Below are positions 37,086 to 46,351 of a stretch of 64,000 nucleotides of DNA, piece after piece. This DNA is from Ignavibacteria bacterium UBA7675 (GTDB lineage Bacteria > Bacteroidota > Ignavibacteria > Kapaibacteriales > UB7675), in contig DLHF01000026.1 of assembly GCA_002483085.1 (NCBI GenBank), forward strand, positions 1 to 64,000, given 5' to 3'. The translations under genes and the position numbers were made by a program. A model generated the notes under the pieces. That model did no database searches. It had not been told where the DNA came from and saw only the letters and a list, made by a program, of their open reading frames with translations. Position 1 is the first letter of the stretch; every line of letters begins with the position of its first letter.

Positions 37086-37175
37086 CGGAGCAAAAGTTTT
37101 GGCAAAAGCAACTCATTGTCATTCTCTACATGAGCAATTATTTCTTTGCATGAGCAATCATTTTACTATCGAATT

Positions 37176-38450
37176 ATGAGCGGCAGCAGCATCGGCACAG
37201 AATTCCGCGTTACGACATTTGGCGAGAGTCACGGCCCGTATATCGGCCTTGTGATCGACGGCGTGCAACCGGGCTTGCCTGTGGATGTGGCCGATATACA
37301 GCGCGAACTCGACCGGCGCCGACCCGGCCAGAGCGCGATTACTACACAGCGAAGCGAACCCGACCGGGCAGAAATTATCAGCGGTGTTTTTGAGGGCAAA
37401 ACTACTGGAACACCGATGTGTATTCTTATTAAAAATCAGGACCAGCGTTCCTCTGATTATTCTACACTCGCCTCTATTCTGCGCCCCGGCCACGCAGTGT
37501 ACACCTACCTCAAAAAATACGGCGTGTTCGACTACCGTGGTGGTGGCAGGGCAAGCGGGCGCGAAACAGCGTGCCGCGTAGCAGCAGGCGCGGTAGCCAA
37601 ACAATTTTTAGAACGACGTGGCATTGCCATCACCGGCTATACACGGCAGATTGGCACCATTACAGCGGAACACACAGACCTTTTAATTGTGGAACACAAT
37701 CCAGTGCGCGCCCCCGACGCACAGGCAGCAGAGCGTATGATAGCAGCAATCGAACAAGCGCGAGAGGAAGGTGATTCGCTCGGAGGTATTGTAGAGATTG
37801 TCGTGCACGGAGCACCAGCGGGGCTTGGCGAACCCGTCTTCCACAAGCTGCACGCCGACCTTGCAGGAGCGCTTATGTCGATTGGCGCAGTCCGAGCATT
37901 TGAAATCGGCAGCGGTTTTCAGTCTGCGGCAAGCACCGGCATCGAAAACAACGACACATACACAGTCGACGAGGCAACAGGCAGCATACGCACGCGCACC
38001 AATAATGCGGGCGGCATTACCGGAGGTATTTCCAATGGCGAGGACATTGTGATGCGCATTGCTGTAAAACCGCCGTCGTCTATTCGCAAGACACAACAGA
38101 CCATAGACCTCAACGGCAACAGCGTGGAATTTTCTACGCCCGGGCGCCACGACCCGTGCATCTGCCCGCGTGTGGTTCCCGTTGCTGAAGCAATGGCGGC
38201 ACTTGTGCTTATTGACCATCTGCTGCTACAGGAGCGCATTGCCCGGCAGACCGAACAGGAGCGCATTGCCGAACAGATAGAAACCATCGACACACAAATT
38301 TTGCTTCTTCTCGCACAGCGACAGCGTGTGCTCGGCCAGATAAAAACGGATAATGAACAACAACAACAACACAGACAGCAGAACCTGCGAAACACGGCAT
38401 CGGCGCTTGGTCTTCCTTCCTCCGCCGTCGATTTTCTGCTAAACGAATAA
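37176..38450 (+). CDS. aroC: Chorismate synthase with a C-terminal AroQ-like helical tail
   Basis: Enzyme of 424 residues that makes chorismate from EPSP with reduced FMN. Core signatures: FRVTTFGESHGPYIGLVIDG, RRPGQSAITTQRSEPD, KNQDQRSSDYS, FDYRGGGRASGRETACRVAAGA, NNAGGITGGISNGEDI and GRHDPCICPRVVPVAEAM. Normal enzymes end about residue 355. Here ~65 more residues follow (QIETIDTQILLLLAQRQRVL, then HRQQNLRNTASALGLPSSAV), a pattern like the first two helices of AroQ chorismate mutase but too short for its third helix. ATG 37176 replaces an upstream TTG because FRVTTFGESHG then falls ten residues in. Confidence 0.9.
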   Translation: MSGSSIGTEFRVTTFGESHGPYIGLVIDGVQPGLPVDVADIQRELDRRRPGQSAITTQRSEPDRAEIISGVFEGKTTGTPMCILIKNQDQRSSDYSTLASILRPGHAVYTYLKKYGVFDYRGGGRASGRETACRVAAGAVAKQFLERRGIAITGYTRQIGTITAEHTDLLIVEHNPVRAPDAQAAERMIAAIEQAREEGDSLGGIVEIVVHGAPAGLGEPVFHKLHADLAGALMSIGAVRAFEIGSGFQSAASTGIENNDTYTVDEATGSIRTRTNNAGGITGGISNGEDIVMRIAVKPPSSIRKTQQTIDLNGNSVEFSTPGRHDPCICPRVVPVAEAMAALVLIDHLLLQERIARQTEQERIAEQIETIDTQILLLLAQRQRVLGQIKTDNEQQQQHRQQNLRNTASALGLPSSAVDFLLNE

Positions 38451-38459
38451 TGTAATTTT

Positions 38460-39839
38460 ATGCCCCCTTCCCCGACATCTCTTCCCAGCTTTGCCGATAT
38501 GCCCGCACTACGCGAAGAGCTGCGCGCATGTATTGGCCAGACTCTTTCGAGCTTGGACTCTTCCCGCCTGATTGTGCAGTGCAGTATTGCCATCGAGCCA
38601 TGCGATTTGTTTGAATGGCTGGAAGCCCAGCCCTATGAGCAAAAACTGTACTGGTCGCAGCCGGAAACAGGCGGCAGCACAACGGCTGGCGCAGGTGCGG
38701 CAGAGATTCTGCGGGGCGATACAGCCGCTGACCTTCGCCGCATTCTCCACCTGATTGAAGAGCGAACAGGCGATGCCGGAGTGTATTTCGGCGGCGCCCG
38801 GTTTTCCCATACCACACCGCCCGACGACCTGTGGCAACCTTTTTACGGCTGTATGTTCGTGCTGCCACGCGTGCGCATCCACACAGATCAAAATGGCAGT
38901 ACTATTACGCTCTATGCTGTGGTACGCAACGGAATCGACCCAACAGATGAACTATTGGCAGCCGTAGATAATCTCGCTGCTCCTGCCGCACTGCCGTACA
39001 ACGAACTCGCAGTAGCAGAGCGGACAAACACACCCGACCGCGAGGGCTGGCAGCACAATATCGACACAGCGCTGCATTCCTTTGCCAATGGCGACACCGA
39101 AAAGATTGTGCTCGCCCGCCGCGCCACGCTGCACCTGCGCGAACAGATGTCGCCCTGGGCGCTTACTCGCCTTCTCGGCAATCCACCGCGTGCATTCGTC
39201 TTCTGTTTTCAGCCGGAAGATGGCACGGCTTTTCTCGGCGCAACACCGGAACAATTGTACTGGCGGCAAGATAATTTCATATTCAGCGAGGCCGTAGCTG
39301 GTACGCGTCCGCGCGGAGCAACGGAAGAAGAAGACCAACAGAAGCGCGACGAGCTTTTTCATTCGGCAAAAGACCGGCACGAGCACGAAGTAGTGCGCCG
39401 CCATATTATCGGTGTCCTGGAGCAGTTTGGCTCGCTGCACTCTGCCGAAGAGCAGCCGGGAATTATCGCCCTGCCCCGCCTGTTCCATCTACACACTCTT
39501 ATTACGTCGATATTCAACCGCACAATATACTCCGATGCCGACCTTTTACCGGCGCTGTATCCTACACCGGCAGTAGGTGGCACACCAAGAGAAACTGCAA
39601 TAAAGATGATCGACACACTGGAAGGTTTCGACCGGGGCTGGTATGCGGGGCCTGTGGGCTGGGCTCAAAGCTCGGTCTCTACATTTGCCGTTGCTATTCG
39701 CTCTGGACTGCTCCAAGGAAAAACACTGCATCTGTTCTCCGGTGCGGGCATCGTAGAAGGCTCCGATGCACAGGCCGAATGGGAGGAAATCGAACTCAAG
39801 CTCGGCAATTTTCTCACACTGATGGGCAATCGACCGTGA
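38460..39839 (+). CDS. menF: Isochorismate synthase
   Basis: Chorismate-using enzyme of 459 residues that opens menaquinone synthesis. The chorismate-binding fold is clear: EKIVLARRATLHL, AFVFCFQPEDGTAFLGATPEQLY, FSEAVAGTRPRG, KDRHEHEVVRRHIIGVLEQFG, TPAVGGTPRETAIKMIDTLE, GWYAGPVGW and the end box HLFSGAGIVEGSDAQAEWEEIELKLGNFL. The KIVLAR and VGGTP variants fit isochorismate or salicylate synthases better than anthranilate or ADC synthase, and the neighbours decide for MenF. The start follows the aroC stop by 9 bases; the end overlaps menD (GTGA). Confidence 0.92.
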   Translation: MPPSPTSLPSFADMPALREELRACIGQTLSSLDSSRLIVQCSIAIEPCDLFEWLEAQPYEQKLYWSQPETGGSTTAGAGAAEILRGDTAADLRRILHLIEERTGDAGVYFGGARFSHTTPPDDLWQPFYGCMFVLPRVRIHTDQNGSTITLYAVVRNGIDPTDELLAAVDNLAAPAALPYNELAVAERTNTPDREGWQHNIDTALHSFANGDTEKIVLARRATLHLREQMSPWALTRLLGNPPRAFVFCFQPEDGTAFLGATPEQLYWRQDNFIFSEAVAGTRPRGATEEEDQQKRDELFHSAKDRHEHEVVRRHIIGVLEQFGSLHSAEEQPGIIALPRLFHLHTLITSIFNRTIYSDADLLPALYPTPAVGGTPRETAIKMIDTLEGFDRGWYAGPVGWAQSSVSTFAVAIRSGLLQGKTLHLFSGAGIVEGSDAQAEWEEIELKLGNFLTLMGNRP

Positions 39840-41623
39840 TAGAAACTTCAACGCTCAATAGCCTGTGGAGTGCGCTGCTCGTGGAAGAGCTCGTGCGAAA
39901 TGGCATCGACTATTTTTGCATCTCGCCAGGTTCGCGCTCTACACCGCTTACCACGGCGGTAGCACGCAATAGCCGCACGCGCAGCATTGTGTGCATCGAC
40001 GAACGCGCCGCCGCATTTCACGCGCTTGGCTACGCGCGCGCAACAGGACACCCGGCAGTACTGATCTGCACATCGGGCACCGCTGTGGCAAATTATCTGC
40101 CCGCTGTTGTAGAAGCATCCGTCGATTGCATCCCGCTTATTATCCTCTCCGCAGATCGTCCGCCAGAACTGCGCCAAACGCGAGCCAATCAGACAATCAA
40201 CCAGCCGCATATATTTGGCTCGTATGTGCGATGGGAGTTCGACATGCCATGCCCCGATGCACAGGTTTCTCCTTCGTTTGTGCTTACCACAGCCGACTAC
40301 GCCATTGCAATCTCGCGCTCGCCCGTGCCCGGCCCAGTACATCTGAATTGTATGTTTCGCGAGCCGCTTCTGCCGGGCGAACACAGCGATACAGAAAGCG
40401 AATATTTGGCTACGTGGAAGAACAATACTGCTTCTGCGCGCCACTGGAGCGAGAGCTCATCGCCCTACACGCAGTACGAGCAGCCACAGTGGACTGCCCC
40501 AGAGCCTGCGGTCAAGCATACGGCATCAGCTCTTGCTTCGGCACGCCAATCGCTCATCGTAGTGGGAAGACTCGACCACAAAGCCGAACGCCAAGCAGTA
40601 GAACATCTGATAACTTCAACCGGCGCTCTCGCTTGTGCCGATATTTCTTCCGGGCTGCGGCTTCATGCCAAAGGCATCTCTTTGCCCTTCATCGACCAAG
40701 CACTTCTTTCGGCTGAACTGCGCGCGTCGTTGCAGCCCGACGTGGTGCTGTACATCGGCGGGCAAATAACATCAAAACGCCTTCAGCAATTTCTCGATGC
40801 TCGTGGCGCAAGTGGCGAAACATACATTACGGCTAAATCGCACCCGTTCCGGCAGGATCCCTCGCATGCAGGAGGATATCACCTCCACTGCGATATAGCG
40901 CTCTTCTGCACAGCCGTAGCTGCACACATCGCAGAGCCACACGCAATGCTGCCCATCTATCGGGCGATAACTCATGCAACAGAACAGCGCATTGCAGCAT
41001 GGCTGCGCGCACAGCCGCAGATAAGCGAGATCGGCGTAGTACACGACATCAGTACGCGCATTCCCGCCAGCCACGCATTGTTCCTCTCCAATAGCATGCC
41101 TATTCGCGATATGGATATGTACGCGGCAGCAACCGGTGCGCGTGTGCCCATAGGCGTCAATCGCGGTGCGAGCGGCATCGATGGCATTATCGCTACAGCA
41201 TGTGGTTTTGCTGTGGGCCTCGCCCGCCCTACAACTCTTGTGATTGGCGACCTCGCGCTGCTGCACGATGTTAACTCGCTTGTGCTGGCAGCCCGCAATG
41301 CTCAGCCGCTTATCATTGTAGCCATCAACAACAGCGGCGGCGGCATTTTTTCCTTTTTGCCCATTGCACAGCACACCGATGTGTTCGAGCCGTATTTCGG
41401 CACACCGCAGCAGTTCAGTATTGCCCATGCAGCGGCATTCGCAGGGCTCGCCTATGCACAGCCACAAAGCCCGCGAGAATTTTCCGATGTGTACACCACA
41501 GCAGTACAGCAGCAAAAAAGCATCGTCATCGAAGTGCAGACACATCGCCAGAGCAACATCGCACAACATCGCGAACTCCAAGCGCTGATAGCAGCAGACA
41601 TCAGCGCGCTGTGCAAACTCTAA
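39836..41623 (+). CDS. menD: SEPHCHC synthase (2-succinyl-5-enolpyruvyl-6-hydroxy-3-cyclohexene-1-carboxylate synthase)
   Basis: Thiamine-diphosphate enzyme of 595 residues that joins isochorismate and 2-oxoglutarate. The start is GTG 39836, whose last bases overlap the menF stop (GTGA). It opens LWSALLVEELVRNGIDYFCISPGSRSTPLTTAVARN, followed by DERAAAFHALGYARATGHPAVLICTSGTAVANYLPAV, ILSADRPPELRQTRANQTINQ and the thiamine-binding VIGDLALLHDVNSL. Length is normal for MenD. No further promoter is visible at its start, so it is probably read with menF. Confidence 0.94.
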   Translation: MIETSTLNSLWSALLVEELVRNGIDYFCISPGSRSTPLTTAVARNSRTRSIVCIDERAAAFHALGYARATGHPAVLICTSGTAVANYLPAVVEASVDCIPLIILSADRPPELRQTRANQTINQPHIFGSYVRWEFDMPCPDAQVSPSFVLTTADYAIAISRSPVPGPVHLNCMFREPLLPGEHSDTESEYLATWKNNTASARHWSESSSPYTQYEQPQWTAPEPAVKHTASALASARQSLIVVGRLDHKAERQAVEHLITSTGALACADISSGLRLHAKGISLPFIDQALLSAELRASLQPDVVLYIGGQITSKRLQQFLDARGASGETYITAKSHPFRQDPSHAGGYHLHCDIALFCTAVAAHIAEPHAMLPIYRAITHATEQRIAAWLRAQPQISEIGVVHDISTRIPASHALFLSNSMPIRDMDMYAAATGARVPIGVNRGASGIDGIIATACGFAVGLARPTTLVIGDLALLHDVNSLVLAARNAQPLIIVAINNSGGGIFSFLPIAQHTDVFEPYFGTPQQFSIAHAAAFAGLAYAQPQSPREFSDVYTTAVQQQKSIVIEVQTHRQSNIAQHRELQALIAADISALCKL

Positions 41624-41630
41624 TTCCGTG

Positions 41631-41876
41631 GGGCTTTCGGTCTCCGACCTCGCCTCCGGTCGCTGCACCGCGCTGTCGTCCGCGCATCAGTTACCGTAAG
41701 AACGGTGCGCGGACGAGCCGATGATAGCTTCCATCCGCCGCGTGGCTCGCCAGCCCCAACCGCAGTTACATCTTTGCTCGCGCAATACGCGGCGCAGAAC
41801 CTGCGGCCAGAGCTATAGCGGCGTTGCGACCGGCGACAACGACGAGACGGGCGCCGCAACACGCCCGTGCCACAAA
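41631..41876 (-). repeat. Dispersed composite repeat, copy F (full length, reverse)
   Basis: Reverse copy that fills most of the 332-base gap between menD and menH. Right-end box cggtcgctgcaccgcgctgt (41657-41676); an imperfect palindrome cgtccgcgca (41678-41687) / tgcgcggacg (41706-41715); atccgccgcgtgg; ccagccccaaccgcag; ggccagagctatagcg; and the left end cgaccggcgacaac with cgcccgtgccaca (41863-41875). It is the longest ordered example of the element in the window. Confidence 0.8.
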
Positions 41877-41943
41877 AAAGAAGATGTATGCAGCTCAACA
41901 TCAGACATTCTCTTTTTCATGCGGACAGAATAGGCGCACAGTG

Positions 41944-41951
41944 TAATTTTG
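41944..41951 (+). promoter_or_regulatory. -7 box four bases before the menH ATG (leaderless promoter candidate)
   Basis: TAATTTTG is an exact TAnnTTTG and ends only four bases before ATG 41956. In Bacteroidota the start of transcription lies a few bases downstream of this box, so the mRNA would begin at or next to the start codon. This would give menH-menB-menC a promoter of their own after the repeat-filled gap. Confidence 0.6.
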
Positions 41952-41955
41952 CAGA

Positions 41956-42804
41956 ATGGTACAAAAAGCAGGTTCATACTCCTTCCACTGTACAACAGCA
42001 GGCGCAACAACGCTCCCGGCTGTGGTATTCCTGCACGGGTTCATGGGCAGCGGCAGCGACTGGCTTCCGGTGATGAACGCGCTTTCGCAGGAATACTACT
42101 GCATTGCTCCGGACTTACCGGGCCACGGCAGCACAGAAGTGCACGGCGGCGGCGAACTGTACAGCATGGAAAACACATCCAGCGGCCTCGCCGAACTTCT
42201 GCGCGAGCTCGGCATAAATTCCTGCATGCTCGTTGGCTACTCGATGGGCGGGCGCATCGCATTGTACCTTACGGCGACCGGAGTTCTGCCGATTCGGGCC
42301 ACTGTACTCGAATCCTCGTCGCCCGGACTTCGCACTACCGAAGAGCGCCAAGCGCGCAGGCAGCACGATGAAGGGCTGGCACACCGGCTGGAAACAACAC
42401 CATTCAAGGAATTTGTACAGCGCTGGTACGAGCAGCCGCTTTTTGCATTGCTTCGGCAGCACAGCAGCTTTGAAGCCGTAGCAGCACGACGGTGCAACAA
42501 CAATCCAGAGGGACTCGCTCTCTCGCTCCGCCATCTGGGAACAGGCACACAGCCCTCGCTGTGGGACGCACTCCCCAGCATTACAACTCCTGTGGTAGTG
42601 CTGGCTGGAGAATACGACACAAAATTTGTTGGGATAGGGCGCGACATGGCTTCGCTTCTGCCCAATACCCGGCTGCATATTGCCCAAGGCGCGGGGCACA
42701 CAATTCACGTAGAGGACGAACTCTGGTACAGAGAAGTCCTGCGCAATGTGCTCCGACAATACAGCACGGCACAACCGATCAGTTTTTCTCAATCAACAGA
42801 TTAA
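41956..42804 (+). CDS. menH: SHCHC synthase, alpha/beta-hydrolase MenH
   Basis: Protein of 282 residues that eliminates pyruvate from SEPHCHC. Alpha/beta-hydrolase signatures: VFLHGFMGSGSDWLPVM (oxyanion region), PDLPGHGSTEV, nucleophile Ser in LVGYSMGGRIALYLT, acid Asp in LAGEYDTKF and the catalytic His in AQGAGHTIHVE. Length and the downstream menB and menC support MenH over a generic esterase. It starts a new transcript after a dispersed repeat and is followed by menB after 4 bp. Confidence 0.9.
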   Translation: MVQKAGSYSFHCTTAGATTLPAVVFLHGFMGSGSDWLPVMNALSQEYYCIAPDLPGHGSTEVHGGGELYSMENTSSGLAELLRELGINSCMLVGYSMGGRIALYLTATGVLPIRATVLESSSPGLRTTEERQARRQHDEGLAHRLETTPFKEFVQRWYEQPLFALLRQHSSFEAVAARRCNNNPEGLALSLRHLGTGTQPSLWDALPSITTPVVVLAGEYDTKFVGIGRDMASLLPNTRLHIAQGAGHTIHVEDELWYREVLRNVLRQYSTAQPISFSQSTD

Positions 42805-42808
42805 CATT

Positions 42809-43630
42809 ATGAGCAGTATCAACTGGATATCCGCCGGTGAATTCACAGATATTCTTTATCACAAGGCTGAGGGTATCGCAAAAATTACGATCAACCGGCC
42901 CGAAGTACGCAACGCATTCCGCCCGCTTACAGTGCAGGAAATGATACACGCACTCGACGACGCGCGCAACGACGAAGAAATCGGCGTAGTCATCCTTACG
43001 GGTGCAGGCGACCTCGCTTTCTGCTCTGGAGGCGACCAGCGCGTGCGCGGCGATGCGGGCTACAAGGACGGCCAGGGCACACACAGGCTGAACGTGCTCG
43101 ACTTCCAGCGCGATATACGCACCTGTCCTAAACCCGTCATCGCAATGGTAGCGGGCTATGCTATTGGCGGCGGACATGTGCTGCACGTGCTCTGCGACCT
43201 CACCATTGCAGCCGACAACGCAATCTTTGGGCAAACCGGACCGCGCGTTGGATCGTTCGACGGCGGCTATGGAGCCAGCTATCTGTCGCGCATTATCGGA
43301 CAAAAAAAGGCACGCGAAATATGGTATCTGTGCCGCCAGTACAACGCCCAGCAAGCACTCGACATGGGGCTTGTCAACACGGTAGTTCCGCTGGCACAGC
43401 TCGAAGAAGAAACCGTACAGTGGTGCCGGGAAATTCTCGCTAACTCGCCGCTGGCCATCCGCTGCCTGAAAGCAGCACTGAATGCCGACTGCGATGGGCA
43501 GGCTGGTTTGCAGGAGCTCGCGGGCAATGCTACTATGATGTTCTATATGTCGGAAGAAGGACAAGAAGGCCGCAATGCCTATTTAGAGAAGCGCAAACCC
43601 GACTTCTCAAAATTCCCTCGTCGCCCGTGA
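42809..43630 (+). CDS. menB: 1,4-Dihydroxy-2-naphthoyl-CoA synthase
   Basis: Crotonase-fold enzyme of 273 residues that closes the second ring of the naphthoquinone from o-succinylbenzoyl-CoA. Signatures: EGIAKITINRPEVRNAFRPLTVQEM, LTGAGDLAFCSGGDQRVRGDAGY, the oxyanion region MVAGYAIGGGHVLHVLCDLTIAADNAIFGQTGPRVGSFDGGYG, GQKKAREIWYLCR and the end KPDFSKFPRRP. The QTGPRVGSFDGGYG block is MenB-specific. ATG 42809 is chosen over upstream starts inside menH; the stop overlaps the menC GTG. Confidence 0.96.
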   Translation: MSSINWISAGEFTDILYHKAEGIAKITINRPEVRNAFRPLTVQEMIHALDDARNDEEIGVVILTGAGDLAFCSGGDQRVRGDAGYKDGQGTHRLNVLDFQRDIRTCPKPVIAMVAGYAIGGGHVLHVLCDLTIAADNAIFGQTGPRVGSFDGGYGASYLSRIIGQKKAREIWYLCRQYNAQQALDMGLVNTVVPLAQLEEETVQWCREILANSPLAIRCLKAALNADCDGQAGLQELAGNATMMFYMSEEGQEGRNAYLEKRKPDFSKFPRRP

Positions 43631-44721
43631 AAATCATACGCAGCGACATATTCCGCTATACGATTCCGTTTGTCGCTCCACTGCGCCTAACGGGTCGCGA
43701 ACTCACCGTGCGCGAGGGCTATATCGCCGTAGTGCACAGCGACAGCGGGAACACCGGCTGCGGGGAAATTGCACCTCTTCCGGGGCTCCATCGCGAGCTG
43801 CCGGAAGAGGCTGCTGCGGAACTGCGTACCGTACTGGCCGGGCTGACAGATCGCCCGTTTCCACACACGTTCTCCCCGCTCGACGGCGTGTACAGCCTGC
43901 CGCCGGAGCTCTCTCCATCGGTGCGTACAGGCATGGAAATGGCTCTGCTCAATTTGTTCGCTGCCGAATCGCTCCTGCCATTGCCCGACCTACCGGGCTG
44001 CCAAGGACAATTGGCCGTACCGCTCAACGGACTCGCCAGCGGTACAGTGGGCGAAATGGAAGAACAGGCCGAACGCCTCGTAGCAGAAGGATACCGCACA
44101 CTGAAGCTGAAAGTAGGCCGGATGGAACTGCGACAGGACATTGCTATGATACGATTTATTCGGTCGATTGTCGGCCCCGGCATTACTCTGCGGCTCGACG
44201 CCAATCGCTTGTGGCAGTTGGATGCCGCTGTGGAATTTGGCAATGCTGTTGCGGAACTGGATATTGACTATATCGAAGAGCCTCTTGCCAATCCAGCGCT
44301 GCTCCCGGAATTTGTCCGCGCTACCGGCATTCGCATTGCACTCGACGAAAGCCTTGCAGCGGGCAACAAACTCCCATCAGAGCTCGATGCTGCTATTGTA
44401 GGTGCGCTTATTCTCAAGCCTTCGGTGGTAGGAGGGATTGCACAGACAATGGAGCTGATACGCCTCGCCCAGCGCTCTTCCATTGCGTCTGTTCTGAGCA
44501 GCGCCTTTGAGACGGGTGTGGCGCTCGGCATGTACGCTTGGCTGGCGTCTATTGCCAACAGCACAGAAGTTGCGTGTGGGTTAGACACGTATAAATCATT
44601 GGAACACGACATTATAACAGCACCTTTTCGCGCTGAACACGGGGTTGTGGATGTGCGCGGTGCATGGCTGCAGTCCGGCAGTTTGCGTGCGGAAACTCTG
44701 CACAAAATGCACTCGCTGTAA
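43627..44721 (+). CDS. menC: o-Succinylbenzoate synthase
   Basis: Enolase-superfamily enzyme of 364 residues that dehydrates SHCHC to o-succinylbenzoate. GTG start overlapping the menB stop. N-terminal capping domain with CGEIAPLPGLHRE; barrel domain with the catalytic LKLKVG (KxK), metal ligands in LRLDANRLW, YIEEPL and ALDESLA, then the second Lys in LILKPSVVGG and SSAFETGVALGMYAWLAS. These residues also occur in dipeptide epimerases and NAAAR, but gene order makes OSBS the right choice. 118 bases separate it from menE. Confidence 0.93.
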   Translation: MKIIRSDIFRYTIPFVAPLRLTGRELTVREGYIAVVHSDSGNTGCGEIAPLPGLHRELPEEAAAELRTVLAGLTDRPFPHTFSPLDGVYSLPPELSPSVRTGMEMALLNLFAAESLLPLPDLPGCQGQLAVPLNGLASGTVGEMEEQAERLVAEGYRTLKLKVGRMELRQDIAMIRFIRSIVGPGITLRLDANRLWQLDAAVEFGNAVAELDIDYIEEPLANPALLPEFVRATGIRIALDESLAAGNKLPSELDAAIVGALILKPSVVGGIAQTMELIRLAQRSSIASVLSSAFETGVALGMYAWLASIANSTEVACGLDTYKSLEHDIITAPFRAEHGVVDVRGAWLQSGSLRAETLHKMHSL

Positions 44722-44757
44722 CAACGATGATTGTGGCGGGCGGCTCGGCAGCGCTTA

Positions 44758-44815
44758 CCTGCGGTGAAGGTGGAACAACCACGCGGCGGATGTGCTGCGC
44801 GGTGCGGAGACTACA
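44758..44815 (+). repeat. Dispersed composite repeat, copy G
   Basis: Partial forward copy: ctgcggtgaaggtgg, then ccacgcggcggatgtgctgc and gcggtgcggagac. It lies in the gap between menC and menE and ends 24 bases before the menE ATG. Confidence 0.7.
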
Positions 44816-44839
44816 AGCGAGGTCGGAGACGGTACTGCT

Positions 44840-46276
44840 ATGAACCATTTTTTCCTTGAAGACACTGCACGGCAGTACGCAGATAGGCCAGCCGTCATCA
44901 GCGGTCATGGCACAACGCCTTACGCTGATTTTGTGCAAATGGTGCAGGCAATGGCCGCCCATCTATCGGCGCAGAATATCGAAAGCGGAGATCGGATTGG
45001 CATCGTCGCGTCAACTTCGCTGCACACGCTCGCTGGAGTGATGGCACTGCTTCGCCTCGGCGCAGTAGTTGTCCCTATCAGCACGCGCTTTCCTGCTGGC
45101 CAGGTAGCACATCTGCTCAGCAGGGTGCTCTGCCGCGCTGTTCTTGTACCAGCCGAGCACTCTCACCTTCTCTCTGAAACACAACTTCCCTTTTTGCTTA
45201 CAGAAATACTCAACAGTACAGCGTATCAGCGCAATGAACTACCGCCCTGGCACGGCTCTTTGAATACAGATGCAACTATTGTGTTTACCTCGGGAAGCAC
45301 CGGCACGCCGAAGGCTGCACTGCACACGCTTGGCGCTCATGTGTACAATGCGCTTGGCTCGCAGCAAAATATACCAATCGGTACAAACGACTGCTGGCTG
45401 GTATCGCTGCCATTATTTCACGTAGGTGGCTTTGCCGTGCCTATACGCACATTCCTCGCAGGAGCTTCTGTTGCTTTGCCCGCTCCCGGTACACCGCTCG
45501 TCGACGCTCTGCGGCAATTTCCTATTACCCATCTCTCGCTGGTAGCTACACAGCTTTACCGCATGCTGCGCGATGAGGAAAGCACGGAGCTCCTGCGCGG
45601 GCTCAAAGCGATTCTGCTCGGCGGCAGTGCTATACCACGCACACTTATCGAGCGCGCGCTCGGTGCCGGACTGCGTATCTACACAAGCTATGGCTGCACA
45701 GAAATGGCATCGCAGATTACAACAACACGCGAAATAACAGTTGGCGAACTCGCAACATCAGGCAGGCTCCTTCCCTATCGCGAATTGATGATAGACACAA
45801 CAGGCGAAATTTTCGTGCGCGGCAAGACACTCTTTCGCGGGTATGCAGAAGGCGATACAGTACGCAGCGCGGTAGATGAACAGGGGTGGTATCACACACA
45901 CGACACGGGATTTCTCGACAGCGCGGGCAGGCTGCACATAACCGGGCGCATCGACAACATGTTTATTTCCGGCGGAGAGAACATCCAGCCTGAAGAAATT
46001 GAGCAAGCGCTGTGCAGTATTCCCGGCATTCTTCAATCGCTCGTTGTTCCTGTAGACGAAGAAGAATTTGGCGCCCGTCCTGTTGCCTTTCTCTGGCTTG
46101 CCGACGGTGTTATCATCAACGAAGCCCATGTACGCGAGCAGCTCGCCGTGCGTATTGCGCGCTACAAGCTGCCCGTGCGCTTTTTTGTAGAACCACCATT
46201 GGAGGAAAACGCGGGAAAGCTGAACAGAGAGGAATACAGGGAAAGAGCTTCTGGAGACAGGATATCGCAGAAGTGA
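44840..46276 (+). CDS. menE: o-Succinylbenzoate-CoA ligase
   Basis: ANL-superfamily adenylate-forming ligase of 478 residues, which makes o-succinylbenzoyl-CoA for MenB. AMP-binding motif IVFTSGSTGTPKAALHTLGAHVYNALG, then WLVSLPLFHVGGFAVP, the A5 YTSYGCTEMASQI, the hinge ITGRIDNMFISGGENIQPEEIE and the C-terminal lysine in PLEENAGKLNREEY. ATG 44840 is preferred; the longer frame would read through a dispersed repeat. A downstream repeat follows, so it probably ends the cluster. MenI, MenA and MenG are not in the window. Confidence 0.93.
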   Translation: MNHFFLEDTARQYADRPAVISGHGTTPYADFVQMVQAMAAHLSAQNIESGDRIGIVASTSLHTLAGVMALLRLGAVVVPISTRFPAGQVAHLLSRVLCRAVLVPAEHSHLLSETQLPFLLTEILNSTAYQRNELPPWHGSLNTDATIVFTSGSTGTPKAALHTLGAHVYNALGSQQNIPIGTNDCWLVSLPLFHVGGFAVPIRTFLAGASVALPAPGTPLVDALRQFPITHLSLVATQLYRMLRDEESTELLRGLKAILLGGSAIPRTLIERALGAGLRIYTSYGCTEMASQITTTREITVGELATSGRLLPYRELMIDTTGEIFVRGKTLFRGYAEGDTVRSAVDEQGWYHTHDTGFLDSAGRLHITGRIDNMFISGGENIQPEEIEQALCSIPGILQSLVVPVDEEEFGARPVAFLWLADGVIINEAHVREQLAVRIARYKLPVRFFVEPPLEENAGKLNREEYRERASGDRISQK

Positions 46277-46327
46277 GGTGCGGCCATCATCTGCATATCA
46301 CGCAGTGGCTCGTGCAGCACGACGTGA

Positions 46328-46351
46328 CGTCCGCGTATCGTTCTACGATAA
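46328..46351 (+). repeat. Dispersed composite repeat, copy H (palindromic module only)
   Basis: cgtccgcgtatcgttc followed by tacgataa, the same module as in copies A and I. The rest of the 254-base gap (46277-46530) is AT-richer toward its right end and has no recognised gene. Confidence 0.6.

Noticed and set aside
14637..37165. Short repeat catgagcaattat near 14638, 37131 and (with one change) 37150
   Set aside because: Too short and too few copies to separate from chance; noted only because two lie directly before aroC.
37146..37175. TTG start for chorismate synthase
   Set aside because: It adds ten non-conserved residues; ATG 37176 gives the normal distance to the conserved FGESHG.
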